Assembly (NCBI GenBank): GCA_027257055.1
Contig: JAPVLO010000384.1
Coordinates: forward strand, 868,001-932,000
Source: Cephalopachus bancanus
Lineage: Eukaryota > Chordata > Mammalia > Primates > Tarsiidae
Length of the DNA stretch: 64,000 nt
Direction: 5' to 3'
The number at the start of each line of letters is the position of its first letter. Position 1 is the first letter of the stretch. A model generated the notes under the pieces. It did not search any database. It saw nothing but the letters and a program-made list of their open reading frames with translations, and was not told the DNA's origin. Below, piece after piece: positions 25,131 through 38,913 of this stretch. A program made the translations under genes and the position numbers.

Positions 25131-25552
25131 TTACAGCATCCCAGAGAGCCCCTACTAATGAAGAAAATTAATTGAACTTCTTTTACTCTGTGGTCTCCTG
25201 GCATATGAAGCTTTCGCTTGGATCTGTGGCCTACAGTGCCCCTAAAATTTGCCTGTGCCGAACCAGTTTCCCATCTAAAGATGTGCAGAGAATCTACACG
25301 GGACCCCTGGGGGATGTCAGGGTGCACTAACGTCATATGGGGTAACACCAGAGGATGGACTTATATGACACGGAGGAGGGAAAGGAAACTCCCCTGGGGA
25401 AGGAAGAAGAAACAGTGGCCGCCAGGTGAGACGAAGTTGCCAAGAGTTATCAAAAACAGCTTGGTACTTAGCATCACCTGCGTATGTGCCTGAACCCAAG
25501 TGCAGCAGACTAAGCGTGGAAGGAAGAGAGAGGGACAGTTTTCTTCTCTTTT

Positions 25553-25849
25553 TCTTCCTTTCTTTCTTTGAGTCAGACTCTCACTCTGTCCCCCAGGCTG
25601 GAGTGCAGTGGCACACTCACGGCCATCATAGCCTCACCACGCTGGGCTCAGGCGATCCTTCCGCCTCAGCCTTCCAAGTAGCTGGAACCACAGGCATGCA
25701 CCACCACACCCGGCAAATTTTTTGATTTATTGTAGAGATGAGGGCTTACCAAGTTGCCCAGGCTGGTCTCGAACACCTGGGCTCAGGCAATCCTCTCGCC
25801 TCCACCTCCCAAAGTGCTGGGATTACAGGTGTGGGCCACCGCGCCCGGC
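25553..25849 (-). mobile_element. Alu
   Basis: Antisense dimer with GAGTCAGACTCTCACTCTGT and ending GCGCCCGGC, an older subtype of the lineage family. Confidence 0.95.
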
Positions 25850-27780
25850 TTAAGAGAGGCAACTTCTAACTGCAAACACCTCCAATTGCTTTTGTCCATG
25901 CAGATGTGGCAGCATTTATCATTGGAAACATATGGTCTCTATTCAGAAAAATGTTGGTAAGAGATTAAACAGGACCACTACTCTGCATCAAAACTGGACC
26001 ATAACTTGGGTAAGGAGTTGGGAGCAGCCTGGAAGAAGGGGGAGCATGGGGAGAATTTTGAGAGAATGAAGCCTTAACAGCATGGCAAAACGGGGGGCAA
26101 CTAAGATAGTACTGGCCAACGGGGAGTTTCCAGCCAAGGGGTGACTGTGCCAGGGCAGGGTGTCTATATATATATATATAAATTTAAATTGAATTTTATT
26201 TAATAGAATAGCATTACAAATAAAAATCACACAACAATTTCTTACATAAATCTGGGCATAAAAAAAACCCCTTCAAGTGGCCTATGGGTTTAGAAAATAT
26301 ATAGCACCTATTCTTACAAAATTATAGAATATAAATTATTTCATTGCCAATTTATGGCTCAAAACGGGCTAACAGCATGTTCACATACAATATCAAGGTA
26401 ATTTTGAAAAGTATGTCATGCAATTTAGAGAAGCATTAAGCTTCTCTCCCTAGACACTTAACAGGTCTCACTGTAATAGGAACGAAAATAATTTTAACCT
26501 TAAAGCTAGGTATCTACAGAGCATCTTGGTGATGGAAGTGAATGCATTTTCCACTAAATTTCTCACATATAGAAAATTCAACCACTGGTTCTTTCTGTAA
26601 ACTATGCCTTCAAAGACCCATCACCATTTTTCCTCTCCTAATTGCTATTATGAGACAGTAGGGTGTCTATATTTAACTTAGGGTTGCTTGCTGGCTGGTA
26701 CAACATGACCTCATCACCTCCTCATCACCTCAACCCTCAATGAAGTCGTATCTACCACAGAAGTATCATCTCTGAATGAAAATGAGAAATTTAGACTGTT
26801 CACCTCCAGGATGGGAAAACAGGGAGAAAAGATGAAGTTCAGGGAGAGATATAATCCTCTCGGTTCAGTTGAGGGCAGAAAATGAGAACAAGAATTTTTT
26901 GGGGGGAATCGCCAGAATTTGGGGGAGAATCATTGAATTTCCCCAATTGCAGTCTTGAAGGGTTGTATTAATTCACCTGACCTCTAGGCTAAATCTAGAA
27001 GTGCCCAATTTGCCAGTTGAAAAAGTATCAGTTTACTGTTTCTCTTTCCCTGGGCATTGTGAAGGCTGTCTCTAGGGATGGAGTGTAGTTGCAAGTCTTT
27101 GCTGAATGACCATGCCTTCCTTCCTTCAGATGCTCCATTTCTCTCAGACCCCTCGGAACCATTTTTGCAAGTAGTATTCTCTGGTAAGGATGAAACGTAC
27201 TCTGTGGTAAGGAAGAATGGTCAAAAATATTGACTGCAGTGGCTTCACCTCGGTTCAGCTGAGGTGTTCTTACACATCTTTTCAAGTCTTACTAGTATCC
27301 TTTTGTCTAAAGTAGAGCGATTTAAATACCAGGACTTCCTGACTGAGAGTTAGGAAATGGACATTTTTGGCTAGGAGAGCGGCTTATTGCACATTTCTTT
27401 CCCTGCGTGCCTGCACGCCATCAGTGTGATCACAGGAAGTTGATTAAAGATGTTTGGCACCCTCACTTGGTCAGAGGCATTCCTCGGTAAAGTACACTGC
27501 CTTCCATGGAGGCCGTACAGGGCATGATGGAGGGACTGGTGGAGGGCATATCCTCTGGACATTTATTGTCTGAGACAATAATACTGCTAGGCCCTGTAAG
27601 GCTCACAGCAGTGACAAATAGTTACAAAACCACAATTATGTTCCAGACACTGTGCTTAGCACAGGAGTTTTCTTTTTCTTTTTTTTAAAGGAATGAGAAC
27701 GCATCCTTCTACTTCAGGACTTCAGTCTTGGAAGGAACCCAGCTATGCATAGCAATACTTTCAATACTGCGTGGTGCCTG
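25850..27780. other. Unique intron sequence
   Basis: About 1.9 kb without a recognised exon or repeat apart from a TATATATA run at 26165. This is the longest interspersed-repeat-free block in the left half of the window. Confidence 0.45.
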
Positions 27781-27784
27781 CTTG

Positions 27785-28245
27785 ATGGAGGTGTATAGGA
27801 TATTTTGCTGTGGAATCAGGAAACAGATGGTAATTATGACTCCATTTTAGGGAACTGTTGGGAAAGCTTCACAGAGGAGATGGCATGCTGGCTGCAACTT
27901 ACAATATGAGCTGGAGATCGTCAGGCTGGAAGGATGGAAGGGTACTACAGGCACAAGACAAATAAGACGAGCAAAGGCATAAGCACATGATAATGAGTGA
28001 CACAGCATGGCAATGGTGAGTGGTGTGGTCAGAACCGAGAGGAGAATACTGCTTCTGGGCCATGGATTTGGCTCTGAGCTTCCAAGGAGACAGATCAGAA
28101 AAAGAACCAGATCATTCTCATGGACTCTGACTTTCACGTAGGCATTAAAATATACATACATTTATTCATTCAACCTATATTAATTGCCTGGTAATATAGC
28201 ACTTGGCTGGACACTACAATGTTGCAACAAACAGAGGCAGACCAC
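27785..28245 (-). mobile_element. L2 fragment, antisense
   Basis: Decayed antisense L2. The right end, TTTATTCATTCAACCTATAT, is the reverse of the L2 terminal repeat. Confidence 0.55.
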
Positions 28246-28950
<705 letters not shown>

Positions 28951-29098
28951 CCATAGCTTATATTTTAAATGGAATGTCTTGCAAGTGAGAAATTTTGCAG
29001 TTTGGGAGGTGAAACGCTAAAGAGCTTCTGTCTTGATAGATCAGATAATCACTCTGATGAGCTAAAAGAGAAATATATTGCCGCCTACACACACCTAA

Positions 29099-29435
<337 letters not shown>

Positions 29436-30180
29436 CTGATTTGATACTGTTTTTGAACAAGTGGAATACAGTAGAGGACAGAATATTGAGTTTCTCCTCA
29501 ATGTTTATGACTCATTTTTAAGAAGTAGGAATGATCTTAATAAATAACTGGCTGCGCATCAAAGAATGACTTGAGATGAAGTATTCTAAAAAATATCAAC
29601 AGTGGAGGCCTCACAGTTCTATTCAGTCTATCAATGCATTGTATTTTATGGGCACATTTTATAAGCATGGTATTAAATTGCTTAAGGTAAAAGATTCTAT
29701 GAGTGCTTTAATGAGATTTTAATGGCTTGGTGGGTGACACCAACCTTAAAAATTTTCCAGGCTAAAATTAACTCAGTAATACCATGGTGCAGAACTTCTG
29801 AGCCTGAATATTCATTTTACCTGTATATCAGGGAGACCCAGAGTCATTTTATGATGGAGGGACGCCTTGGTCCTGTCCAGGGTGTTCTTCTTTTGCTATT
29901 TGCCTTTTAAAAATTTTATATAGGGGATGTTTCTTAGTCAGGGTCCTCACTTTTCATTAAGAGATGCCATTTTTATTCCCAGTCGGGCCAATTATGACAG
30001 CATGTGGATCTGTCCTTAATTGGCAATATAGAATCTTGTACTCCAGGCCCATGCCAGTAAATACACCTCTTCTTTCACAATACGAATCAAAAGCTCAGTT
30101 ATGAGATATAATTTTTATTTACAGAGCATTGATTGAAGATTACGCAGCACATCCATTCCTCTAAATACTCTACAGTCAAT
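29436..30180. other. Unique intron sequence
   Basis: AT-rich; nothing recognised. Confidence 0.4.
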
Positions 30181-30185
30181 TCTTT

Positions 30186-30456
30186 TCTTTTTTCTTTTTT
30201 TGAGTTGGAGTCTCACCTTGTCGCCCATGTTAGAGTACAGTTATCACAGCCTCAGCCTGCTGGGCTCAGGTGATCCTTCCACCTCAGCCTTCCAAGCAGC
30301 TGGGACTACAGACATGTGTCACCATGCCTGGTTAAATTTTTGATTTGTTGTGGGGACGAGGTCTTGCCATGTTGCTCAGGCTAGTCTTGAACCTCTGTGC
30401 TCAGGCAATCCTCTTGCCTCTGCCTCCCAAAGTGCTGGGAGTCACCGCACCCAGCT
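30186..30456 (-). mobile_element. Alu, young family, partly deleted
   Basis: Antisense dimer in which the segment after GAGTACAGT is shortened. Confidence 0.93.
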
Positions 30457-30847
30457 AAAATAAATTTTGAATTAAGGCAGACTGTCAGAACGTAACCCCT
30501 TCTAGAACTTCTATCATGAACAGTGCTTTGGCATTCATTGCACATAACTGGGGAAAGCCTTAAAGGAAATACACGGCACTGGTTTGCACTGTGGGAAGGT
30601 TTGTGTAGACAGGACATGGTCTACCATACTCAGGTCATCTTTCTTGTGGAGACCCACCAGAGACATTTTCTTCCTGAGAAATGGGCTTGCTGTGAGCATC
30701 AGATCTAAATTACATGACTGACTGCATTTTCCTGCTTGTACAGTCTGCTGAGAAGCTCAGAGCCACCTTATGGATCACCTAAAGCAAACTTATAGAGCTT
30801 CATGACATTTATTCTGTACACAATTTTCCCTAATGAGTTGTCTGATT

Positions 30848-31129
30848 TTTTTTTTGGAGTCAGAGTCTCACTCTGTCCCCCAGACTGGAGTGCAGTGGCA
30901 TGCTCGTGGCCACCGCAGCCTTGACCTGCTGGGCTCATGCGATCCTTTCGTTTCAGCCTTCCAAGTAGTTGGAATCACAGGTGCGCGCCACCATGCCTGG
31001 CTAATTTTTTGATTTAATGTAGAGACGAGGTCTTGGCTCAGGCTGGTCTCGAACCTCTGGGCTCCGGCAAGCATCTCGCCTCTGCCTCCCAAAGTGCCGG
31101 GATGAGAGGTGTGGGCCTCTGTGCCCAAC
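30848..31129 (-). mobile_element. Alu
   Basis: Antisense dimer with GAGT(TG/TA)(T/C)CTGATTTT flanks. The block AAGTTGCCC is missing. Confidence 0.93.
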
Positions 31130-31194
31130 TGAGTTACCTGATTTTAAAAAGTTTATTGAGGTGAAACTCACACCACACAAAAGTAATCATTTAA

Positions 31195-31900
31195 AAATAA
31201 ATGACACTGAGATGCCGCTTTACCTGAGTAAGGATGGCCATCATTAGTGCATCAAAAAAAACAATCGATGCTTGCATGGGTGCAGAGCAATCTAAAAGGG
31301 AATGCTTTCAGATTGCTGGTGGGGGTGCAAACTTCTCCAACCTCTATGGAAAATAGTGTGGTAACATATTAAAAAAATAGTCATTGACCTTCCATACGAC
31401 CCAGCAGTCCCCTTCCTGGGAATATACCTGGAGAACTCAATTCGTTCTACCAAAAAGATACCTGCACATGAATGTTTATTGCCGCACTATTCACAACAAC
31501 AAAAACATGGAACCAACCCTACTGCCCACTGAAAGTGGACTGGAAAAGAAAATGTGGTACATATACACGATGGGATATTATGCAGCCGTAAAGAAGGACA
31601 CAATTATGGACGTCTCAGCAAATGGATGGAATTGGAGACAATCATTCTTAGCAATCTATCCCAGAAACAAAGAACCGAATGCCACATGTTCTCACTCATA
31701 AGTAGGACCTGAACATTAACTGCAGTGTCACAAGGGAGGAGTCAGAGGGACACTACCCAGGGAAGGGAGGGGGGAGAGCACGTAACAACACAAAGGATAC
31801 CTGATCCTAAATCAGTTGGAGGCCCAGACTTCACCTGCACAGGCATTACTTACAGATCTAACCCTGATGTATACCCCGCGTCTTTATAAAAAAAAAAAAA
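31195..31900 (+). mobile_element. 5'-truncated L1
   Basis: Begins at the ORF2 C-terminal block (ACACTGAGATGCC) and ends with a diverged family tail (CTAACCCTGATGTATACCCC) and poly-A. ORF2 remnants are broken. Confidence 0.88.
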
Positions 31901-32065
31901 GTAAAAAAATTAATGATGATAAATAAAACAATAAATTAGTCAGTGGCATTTAGGGCCTTCCCAATGTTGTGCAATTCCCATGTCTACCTAGTTCCAAGAC
32001 GTTTTCATTTCACTGAGTCATCTTGTTTTATCTTCTCTTCCATTTTTCTTTCACTTCTCTCTTTT

Positions 32066-32353
32066 TGTTTTGAGTTGCAGTCTCACTCTGTCCCCCTGAC
32101 TGGAGGGCAGTGGTACTCTCCTGGCCACCTCAGCCTCGACCTGCAGGGATCAGGTGATTCTTCTGCCTCAACCTTCCAAGCAGCTGGAATTACAGGGACG
32201 TGCCACCATGCCCGGCTACTTTTTCTGATTTATTGTAGAGACGAGGTCTTGCCAAGTTGCCCAGGTTGATCTTGAACCCGCGGGCTCAGGCAATTCTCTC
32301 ATCTCGGCCTCCCAAAGTGCTGGGATTATAAGCATGAGCCACCGCGTCCGGCC
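32066..32353 (-). mobile_element. Alu
   Basis: Antisense dimer flanked by TTTCACTTCT duplications. Confidence 0.95.
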
Positions 32354-32849
32354 TGTTTCACTTCTTTAAAAGAAAACCTTGTCTTTCACCCATGCCTGTA
32401 AATCACCACAAACCTTTTTAATCAGGCAAGGTTTTAACAAGCAAATTTTTTGAAAAATTGGGCAACACGCTTCACTGCAGGAGAAGCAACCGGTGAATAT
32501 GAAAAGACTTGAGAAGGACTGGTTTTTTTTTTCTTTCAGAAACCAGATGTAGGAGTGGCAAGAGGCGGTGGGTCAAAAGAGTCTCAGCCAGAAAGCATCC
32601 AATAGAATGAAGGTGAATGCAGCTACTGAGATGGTCAGTAAGGAAGCTGTAACTGTGACTTGGGAAAGTCATGTACCTGCATCGTGTGGTGAGAGGTGAA
32701 AGTTTGTGGTAATTAGGAGGCGAGACGTAAAGACTCAGAACCCTCGACTGTCTGGAAAAGTAGGCAGAGAAATGAAATAGAGAAGAGGCTCTCAGGCAAA
32801 GCAAGTTTGAGGACACATTTTTTTTTTTGGTACAGGATGGAGTCACTTA

Positions 32850-32985
32850 AGCCGAGCATAGTACTGTGTAGTAGAACTTGGTAATGGCCATGACTTTGCG
32901 GCCAGCTGCAGTGTGACCTTGAGCAAGGTACTTCACATCTCCAGCTTTGGCTTTCAGCATCTGGGAAACACAACAGCCTAACTAC
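32850..32985 (+). mobile_element. MIR fragment
   Basis: Core block GTGTGACCTTGAGCAAGGTA with CTTCACATCT is a typical MIR core. Confidence 0.65.
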
Positions 32986-33356
32986 ATTCTTCTAGAATTC
33001 CTCCCAGTTTTAGTATTCTGTGGTATATTCGTGAACATAAGGAATGGAAGTGAAATAAAAAGAAAATAGTAAAGCAATTTGAAAATACAATAATGCTTTC
33101 ATTTCAGACACACTATTATTTTTGTAAATCCCCCTGAAATGCTGTTCTTATAAGAAAGTTTCATGATATCATGAAAGAACCCAATGAGAGTTTAATATCA
33201 CTGCTTTTCTGTTTTCGTGTCTCAAAAATCAGTAAAACTTTAATCACTGCCATTCTTTTGCCACTAATATAAAACTGGAGAAAGCAAAAATGTTTTGTTT
33301 ACAAAGATAAATGGCCTCTTTACCCAGAGATCAAAACCTCAAATGACAAAGGAGGA
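32986..33356. other. Unique intron sequence
   Basis: AT-rich; nothing recognised. Confidence 0.4.
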
Positions 33357-33375
33357 TAAAAGCGCCCTCCCAACC

Positions 33376-33880
33376 TATTCAGTAAATGGTGATGGGAAAA
33401 CTGACTGATCACATGCAGAAGATTGAAACAGGACCCCTTACTTATCACCATATACAAAAATCATCTCTAAATGAATCAAAGACCTAAACATAAAATGTCA
33501 AACTATAAGTATCATAGAAAATGCAGGAGACACCCTTACGGAGATTGGAACTGGTAACCAATTCCTATTCAGAACCCTAAAGACCAATACCTTAAGAAAT
33601 AAGATAAGCCGGGCTCGGTGGCTCAGCCTGTAATCCCGCGCCTTTGGGAGGCTGAGGTGAGTGGATTGCCTGAGCCCGCGGGTTCGAGACCCGCATGGGC
33701 AGCAAGACCTCATCTCTACAATAAATCAAAAAATCAGCTGGGCGTGGTAGCGCATGCCTATAATTCTGGCTACTTGGAAGGCTGAGGTGGAAGGATCGCC
33801 GGAGCCCAGCAGGTCGAGGCTGCGGTGGCCGGGAGCGGCCACTGCACTCCAGTCTGGGCGACAGAGTGAGACTCCAACTC

Positions 33881-33911
<31 letters not shown>

Positions 33912-34909
33912 AATAAGATAGACAAGTGGGACCTCATCAAACTAACGAGCTTCTGCAAAGCCAATGAAACCATCAAGAGAGCAGGGAGACAGCCCACAGA
34001 ATGGGAACAAATATTTGCCAACTATATATCTGACAAAAGTCTAACATCTAGGATCTACAAGGAACTCAAACGTACCAAAAGGAAAAAAACAAACAGCCCC
34101 TTTAAAAAGTAGGCAAAAGACATGAATAGACACTTCTCAGAAGAAGATATATGGGTCGCCAACAGACACATGAAAAAGTGCTCAACCTCACTCATCATCA
34201 GAGAAATGCAAATCAAAACCACACTGAGATACCACCTAACCCCAGAAGAATGGCCATCATTAATAAAACAAACAACAGATGCCGGCAAGGATGCGGAGAA
34301 AAAGGAACGCTTCTACACTGATGGTGGAAATGCAAACTAGTGCAACCTCTTTGGAAGACAGTGTGGCGATTTCTGAAAGAACTGGAAATTGACCTTCTCT
34401 ATGACCCAGCAATTCCCCTATTGGTAATATACCCAGAAGAACTCAAATCATTCTACAAAAAGAATATCTGCACATGCATGTTTGCTGCAGATCTATTCAC
34501 AATAGCAAAAACACGGAACCAACCATGTTGCCCATCGAAGGTGGACTGGATAAAGAAAATGTGGCACCTACGCACAATGAAATATTATGCAGCCACAAAG
34601 AAGGACAAATATATGAACTTTGCAGCAAATTGGATGGATTTGGAGTCGATCATACTCAGTGATCTATCACAGAAACAAAGAACAGAGTGCCATATGTTCT
34701 CACTCATAAGTGGAACTTGAACAGTTATAATACTATAAGAAAGCATTTGACAGTAATGGGAAACTGTGGGCAGGGGGCTGTGGGATTGGCAATTGAGGGA
34801 AACAGCTAGGGGAGGGAGGGGCATACCTCATTAACAAGTGTACCTACATAATCAACGTTTGTATATCTAACCCTGAATTGTACCCCACATCTTTATAATA
34901 ATAAAAAAA
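33376..34909 (+). mobile_element. 5'-truncated L1 with Alu insert
   Basis: A sense ORF2 C-terminal half and 3'UTR. Duplications resembling AAAAGCGCCCTCCCAAC (left) and AAAAGAGCCCTCTCCCAC (right) flank it. ORF2 has several stops; about 126 codons are open at 34340-34720. Alu 33607-33909 is inserted within. Confidence 0.92.
33607..33909 (+). mobile_element. Alu, youngest type, in L1
   Basis: Sense dimer close to the apparent subfamily consensus, with about 30 A's and AAGAAATAAGATA duplicated on both sides. Confidence 0.97.
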
Positions 34910-35104
34910 GAGCCCTCTCCCACATCACCCGAGCTCACGCTTGTCATCTTGGACAAAGCCTTCAGTACCCTGGCCAGGGACACTGTATATGGCCAATTCA
35001 AGATGAGGTCTCGGAAATCTGAACCATCTGTTCCCATGAATATCATTTATTTTCACCAAAAGTTTTGTTTCGTTTTGTCCAACCAACTCAAATGATTTGA
35101 AAGT

Positions 35105-35605
35105 CAAAATAGTGACTAGTGTGGGTATGGATGTGGTTGATTAGAAATGGCCATAAATTCTTTAATATTTTTCCCCACGAGGGAAAATCTCTGTGTTCCC
35201 TCCCTTTGAATCTAGATAGACTTGTAGATGTTTGGCCAGCAGAATTAGAGAAAATAATGCTGTTTCTAGGTCCTTTAGAGACTGGAATAATGACTTTTTG
35301 GTTTCAGCTGTGATGAAGCTCATGAAACCCTGTGGAGAGACCTATGGATAGAATAAGGGAGGCCCCCACCGACAGCACTGATTTGCCTGCTGTGCAAGTG
35401 AACCATTTTGGAAATGGATCTTTAATGCTGGCTGAGATAGTCCAGCTGACATAACACAGAGCAGAGAGCTGTTTCCACTGATCCCTTCCCACATTTCAGA
35501 TTTGTGGGCAAAATAAACGATTGTTGTTTTAAGCCACTAACTTTAGGCCGAACGTTAGTTTAACCCACTTACATTTATTGTAATTCAGCAATAGACAACT
35601 GTGCC
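35105..35605 (+). mobile_element. MLT1-type (MaLR) LTR
   Basis: A decayed LTR. Its end reads AATAAACGATTGTTGTTTTA, AGCCACTAACTTTAG, then CAGCAATAGACAACTG, a standard MLT1 3' end. It is a solitary LTR with no internal coding region. Confidence 0.8.
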
Positions 35606-36627
35606 AAGAAGTTAACATCTATTCACTGATAATCATGGAAACCAAATTCAATTGGTATAGATGGTTTTGCTATGATGACATATACGCACTTCTGAAAAAC
35701 TTTGCATTCTGTAAAATGGTATACTACTTGTACACAGAGTTTATGAGGAAAATAAAGTTAAGGTAGACTGCTCAGAACTTGTAGAATTTTTGTAAAGAAA
35801 GTCCTAACTAAAACAGCAATAATCCTATGAAAAAGCCCAGCCAAGACAAATCTTCACTGGCATGTGCACTTAGGAGCATAGGGCATCAGCGTTGTATCCT
35901 GGGCTCTTGTCTTCACTGCAGTTTCACCAGAGAGCTCTATTAGGTGGCAAGCAAAGGGATTCTTGGGGTCACTAAATAAGCTACTTTTTGCACTAAAAAA
36001 AGGGTCTCCTGCAGGATTAGTGCTTTTCTTCCCCCTATATTGTTAAAAACTTCTCTTTCATTGTGAGAAGGTTGGATCCCAGTGCCTCAAGAATCAACCC
36101 TCTTGGAAATTCAAGAGTGAATCAAGAGTTTAGTGTTTACTGACATGCTTCCTTACTTGTCTACACGTGTGCTGTTTTGCACTAAGAAACACAGAGAGCA
36201 GAACAGACAGTAGGAGGCATTAGGCATACATGTAAAGCAAAGCCCGATCCACTGTCACCATAGCATCTTGTTACGGATTTGGGCCTCATGACCCTACCTT
36301 GTGCTGATGGATCCTCAGCTCAGAGGCCCAGAAGAGACTGTGGCTCTGGTAGGCAGCGGCTGGTGCTCTTTGGTTTCAGCATCCTTCATCAGTTCCACCA
36401 CGAAAGGGCTGGCAGGACCGGGAACTAGAGCTGAAGGGGGGATGCTGGGATGTCCCTCTTTTCAGAAGGGGGTAGTTCAATGGACAACTGTTCTCCTGAA
36501 AATGCTGGTGAGAACAAACCTTCTCCTGGTTGGGGATGGATTTGTCACTGGTCTTTGAGGCAGTGTCATAAATGGGTTCCTCAAAGAGTTGTTGTCAGCT
36601 AGCCTAGATTTGAGGGAAGACACTCAC
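35606..36627. other. Intron 3' of the last exon in the window
   Basis: Unique sequence immediately downstream of exon 36628-36706. I find no further IMPG1 exon or repeat. Confidence 0.5.
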
Positions 36628-36706
36628 CAGGTAGACCGTGCTCTGCTTCGTCCACTGCCTCAAGACTGGGTTCACCGAGAGGAAGTTCTGGACTCCAAGC
36701 AACATC
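36628..36706 (-). CDS. IMPG1: IMPG1 exon (SPELPLGEPSLEAVDEAEHGLP)
   Basis: This 79-nt exon lies between the acceptor aattcattcttcag and the donor CTACCTG|gtgagt. It encodes 26 codons starting DVAWSPELPLGEP and ending EAEHGLP, and its final G begins the next codon (Asp in human by memory). It belongs to the acidic, mucin-like region. It is the most 3' IMPG1 exon in the window. The next exon, a large one containing the mucin region and much of the second SEA domain, was looked for on the minus strand down to position 1 and not found, so the following intron exceeds 36.6 kb. Confidence 0.93.
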
Positions 36707-37570
36707 CTGAAGAATGAATTTGGAAAGACAGAGGTTGAGAAGGGACATTTCTCTGTGTCCGAGGAGACAATAATCCATGTTATATAATTTCCATTTGAAT
36801 TTCAGAAAATCATTTGGTAGTTGATTTGAATCTACTGTGGGGGAGAGTTCTGATGTAGAAATAGGTTCTGCAAGGTTAACATGCACCGATCCAGTGGTCA
36901 AGCATGGCTTTTTAAATAATGGAGTCTGCCTGCACAAGCCTACTTAATAACTGAAATATTTTGAATTGTTAGAATTGATGAAATTTTGTATTTCAAGAGG
37001 GAACAGGGCTTAGTTAGCACATCTATTTCTAAACACTCCAGGGGCATAAATTAAATAAACATCACTTTAAATAAAATACAAAAGTTATTACTGAATTTAT
37101 TATTTTTACTTTTAAGATATTAACTTGTATTGATCGAACCCCATAAATAAATACATAGATAAGACCTTAAGACTTACAAACAAATTTACAAAGTATGATC
37201 ATGTTTATATTTATTTCCGAAAGTCAAAGTTAAATGATAGTGTCTGCTTTAATTATGCTTTGCAGTTCATGAAAATGTGTTGGTTTTATAAAAAACGGAG
37301 CACCTCCGAATTCTAATTGAAACAGAGATCTAACTAAATTGAAGAAAACTTTGAACTTTAGAATATTTGAAATGCAAGTTGTATTATATTTCATTAATGC
37401 AAATACTGAAAGTGGGTTAACCAAGAACCGCCTGTGAAAACAGAAAAGAATTATAATTAGCACCGCAGAGGGGATTTTGCTGTTCAGTCCTTCAGCTGAT
37501 TTGTTTTCTGATGGAAGGCTTTGAGAGTTTGCTCCCATATGAAGAACAAAAGGACAATAAAGTTACTCAC
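36707..37570 (-). other. IMPG1: IMPG1 intron
   Basis: An 864-nt AT-rich intron with no interspersed repeat seen. Confidence 0.85.
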
Positions 37571-37647
37571 CTCTGTGATGTCAGCAAGGGGCGTAGACAG
37601 TCCTGCTTGGACGTCAGGACCAGTGTCTGGCAGTGAACCAACAATTT
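37571..37647 (-). CDS. IMPG1: IMPG1 exon (IVGSLPDTGPDVQ segment)
   Basis: This 77-nt exon lies between the acceptor tttttcactcacag and the donor ACAGAG|gtgagt. The first two bases complete Glu, then 25 codons follow: IVGSLPDTGPDVQ, AGLSTPLADITE. It ends in phase 0. The peptide is rich in Ser, Thr, Pro and acidic residues, as expected for the start of the O-glycosylated mucin-like region after the first SEA domain. It aligns by eye with the human segment that begins with Glu-Ile-Ala-Gly-Ser-Leu-Pro. This region evolves quickly, so substitutions are common, but no break is seen. Confidence 0.93.
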
Positions 37648-38913
37648 CTGTGAGTGAAAAATCACAAGGTTTGAGTGCATCTTTCTCTTTTCTTTTATGG
37701 TCGGGGCGGTAAAAGCAGTCAAGTTTGAAACATGTACAATAACCAGTCCTTAAGGCACAGTAGAACAAATCATTAAGAGGTCAGAGTCACAGAAAAAGGG
37801 TCATTGAGTTGCATGATATATTGCAGAGCTGAAGCAAAGAGTGCATTCTGCATGTTTATGTGATAAGAATAGTGATTAGGGTGGGATTTTAGTACTTTCA
37901 GGTTTATTCTACAGATTTGCGCCAAGCAGTCTGTCTGTCTAGACCATTAGGGATAAAAACATGAGTCAGCTAATAGGACCTACTCCCATCCTAAAGCCTC
38001 ATTCTCAGAACACCCTAGAGAGCTCACAAGAGACAAACCCAGCGTATCAGGTAGTCTCTGAAATGAGTCTGAAGCGGACCTTATATTTTACCCGTGTGTT
38101 TTCCTAGTCCTTTGTCTTGTCCCAAGAGACTTTTATGAATTTTCCTAGTGTTAAGAGTCTGCCTGACTAAATCAGAAAAGCAGAACTGACAGAGGATGAC
38201 AGTTTCATGCCATGTCATTCTAAAGTAGCATTTCCAGTGTCCATCAATTTTGCCATTCACTGAGTTTGCTGAAAACCTCCAGGCTCCTGGGCCCTTTTGG
38301 GCACCCTCTGAGGACCCTGAGTGTGCCTGGTTCCCTTGGATCATATCAATGGTTTTTATTTTTATTTTTTTTGCTCTCTGTCTTTGGGATTACTTAAAAC
38401 ATTAGACAATCCTTCAGGCCTGAAGGTAGTAATGAGACTGCAGGCTCTAACCTCAGGGAATGGCCCTAATCCTTTGGGTAGAGGCAAACCTTTATGAATA
38501 GTCCCTTTATCTCCTCAAATTATCCTAACTTGAATGGCCCATAAAGTTCTTGTTGAGGCCTTGACTAACTGACAAGATGAGAAAATCTGTCTAGGCTGTG
38601 TCAGGGTAACGGAACTGTCTGTGGGTTCTTCTCTTCACCTGGGCTTCAACGGATGACCCTGGTTGGCCTGGACTAACCCTTGGATTCTCCTTGAGCCATC
38701 CTTGGCATGAAGTGGGTACCAAAGGCTCATCACATGAGACACAGGAAGGAGTGAGGAATGACAGAGATGGCACCACACATGGTATGCCTGTCGCAGTAAT
38801 GATTGACTTTGCAAGGTCCACGTTATAATGACAGTTTCCACAACACAGTCATACTTCCTAGTCTCTCTCCCCAAAACGAGAATAGACTCAGAACGATGAA
38901 ATCTCCAACTGAC
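37648..38913 (-). other. IMPG1: IMPG1 intron
   Basis: A repeat-poor intron. It contains the inverted-repeat arm 38261-38311, which pairs with 39389-39439 on the other side of the next exon. Confidence 0.85.
38261..38311 (-). repeat. Inverted repeat arm B1
   Basis: 51 bases whose reverse complement matches 39389-39439 at 49 of 51 positions by direct comparison. Exon 38914-39143 lies between the arms. Confidence 0.95.

Noticed and set aside
27847..28161. 104-codon minus-strand frame
   Set aside because: Overlaps an L2-like repeat; hydrophobic, low-complexity translation.
33592..33882. Open frames of 60-150 codons reading [14 protein letters not shown] or ELESHSVAQ and similar, here and at many other places
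   Set aside because: They are translations of antisense Alu sequence and coincide exactly with Alu copies.
34340..34720. 126-codon frame, and similar ones at 12642-13010 and 44816-45190
   Set aside because: Broken C-terminal remnants of L1 ORF2, annotated with their L1 copies and not as genes.
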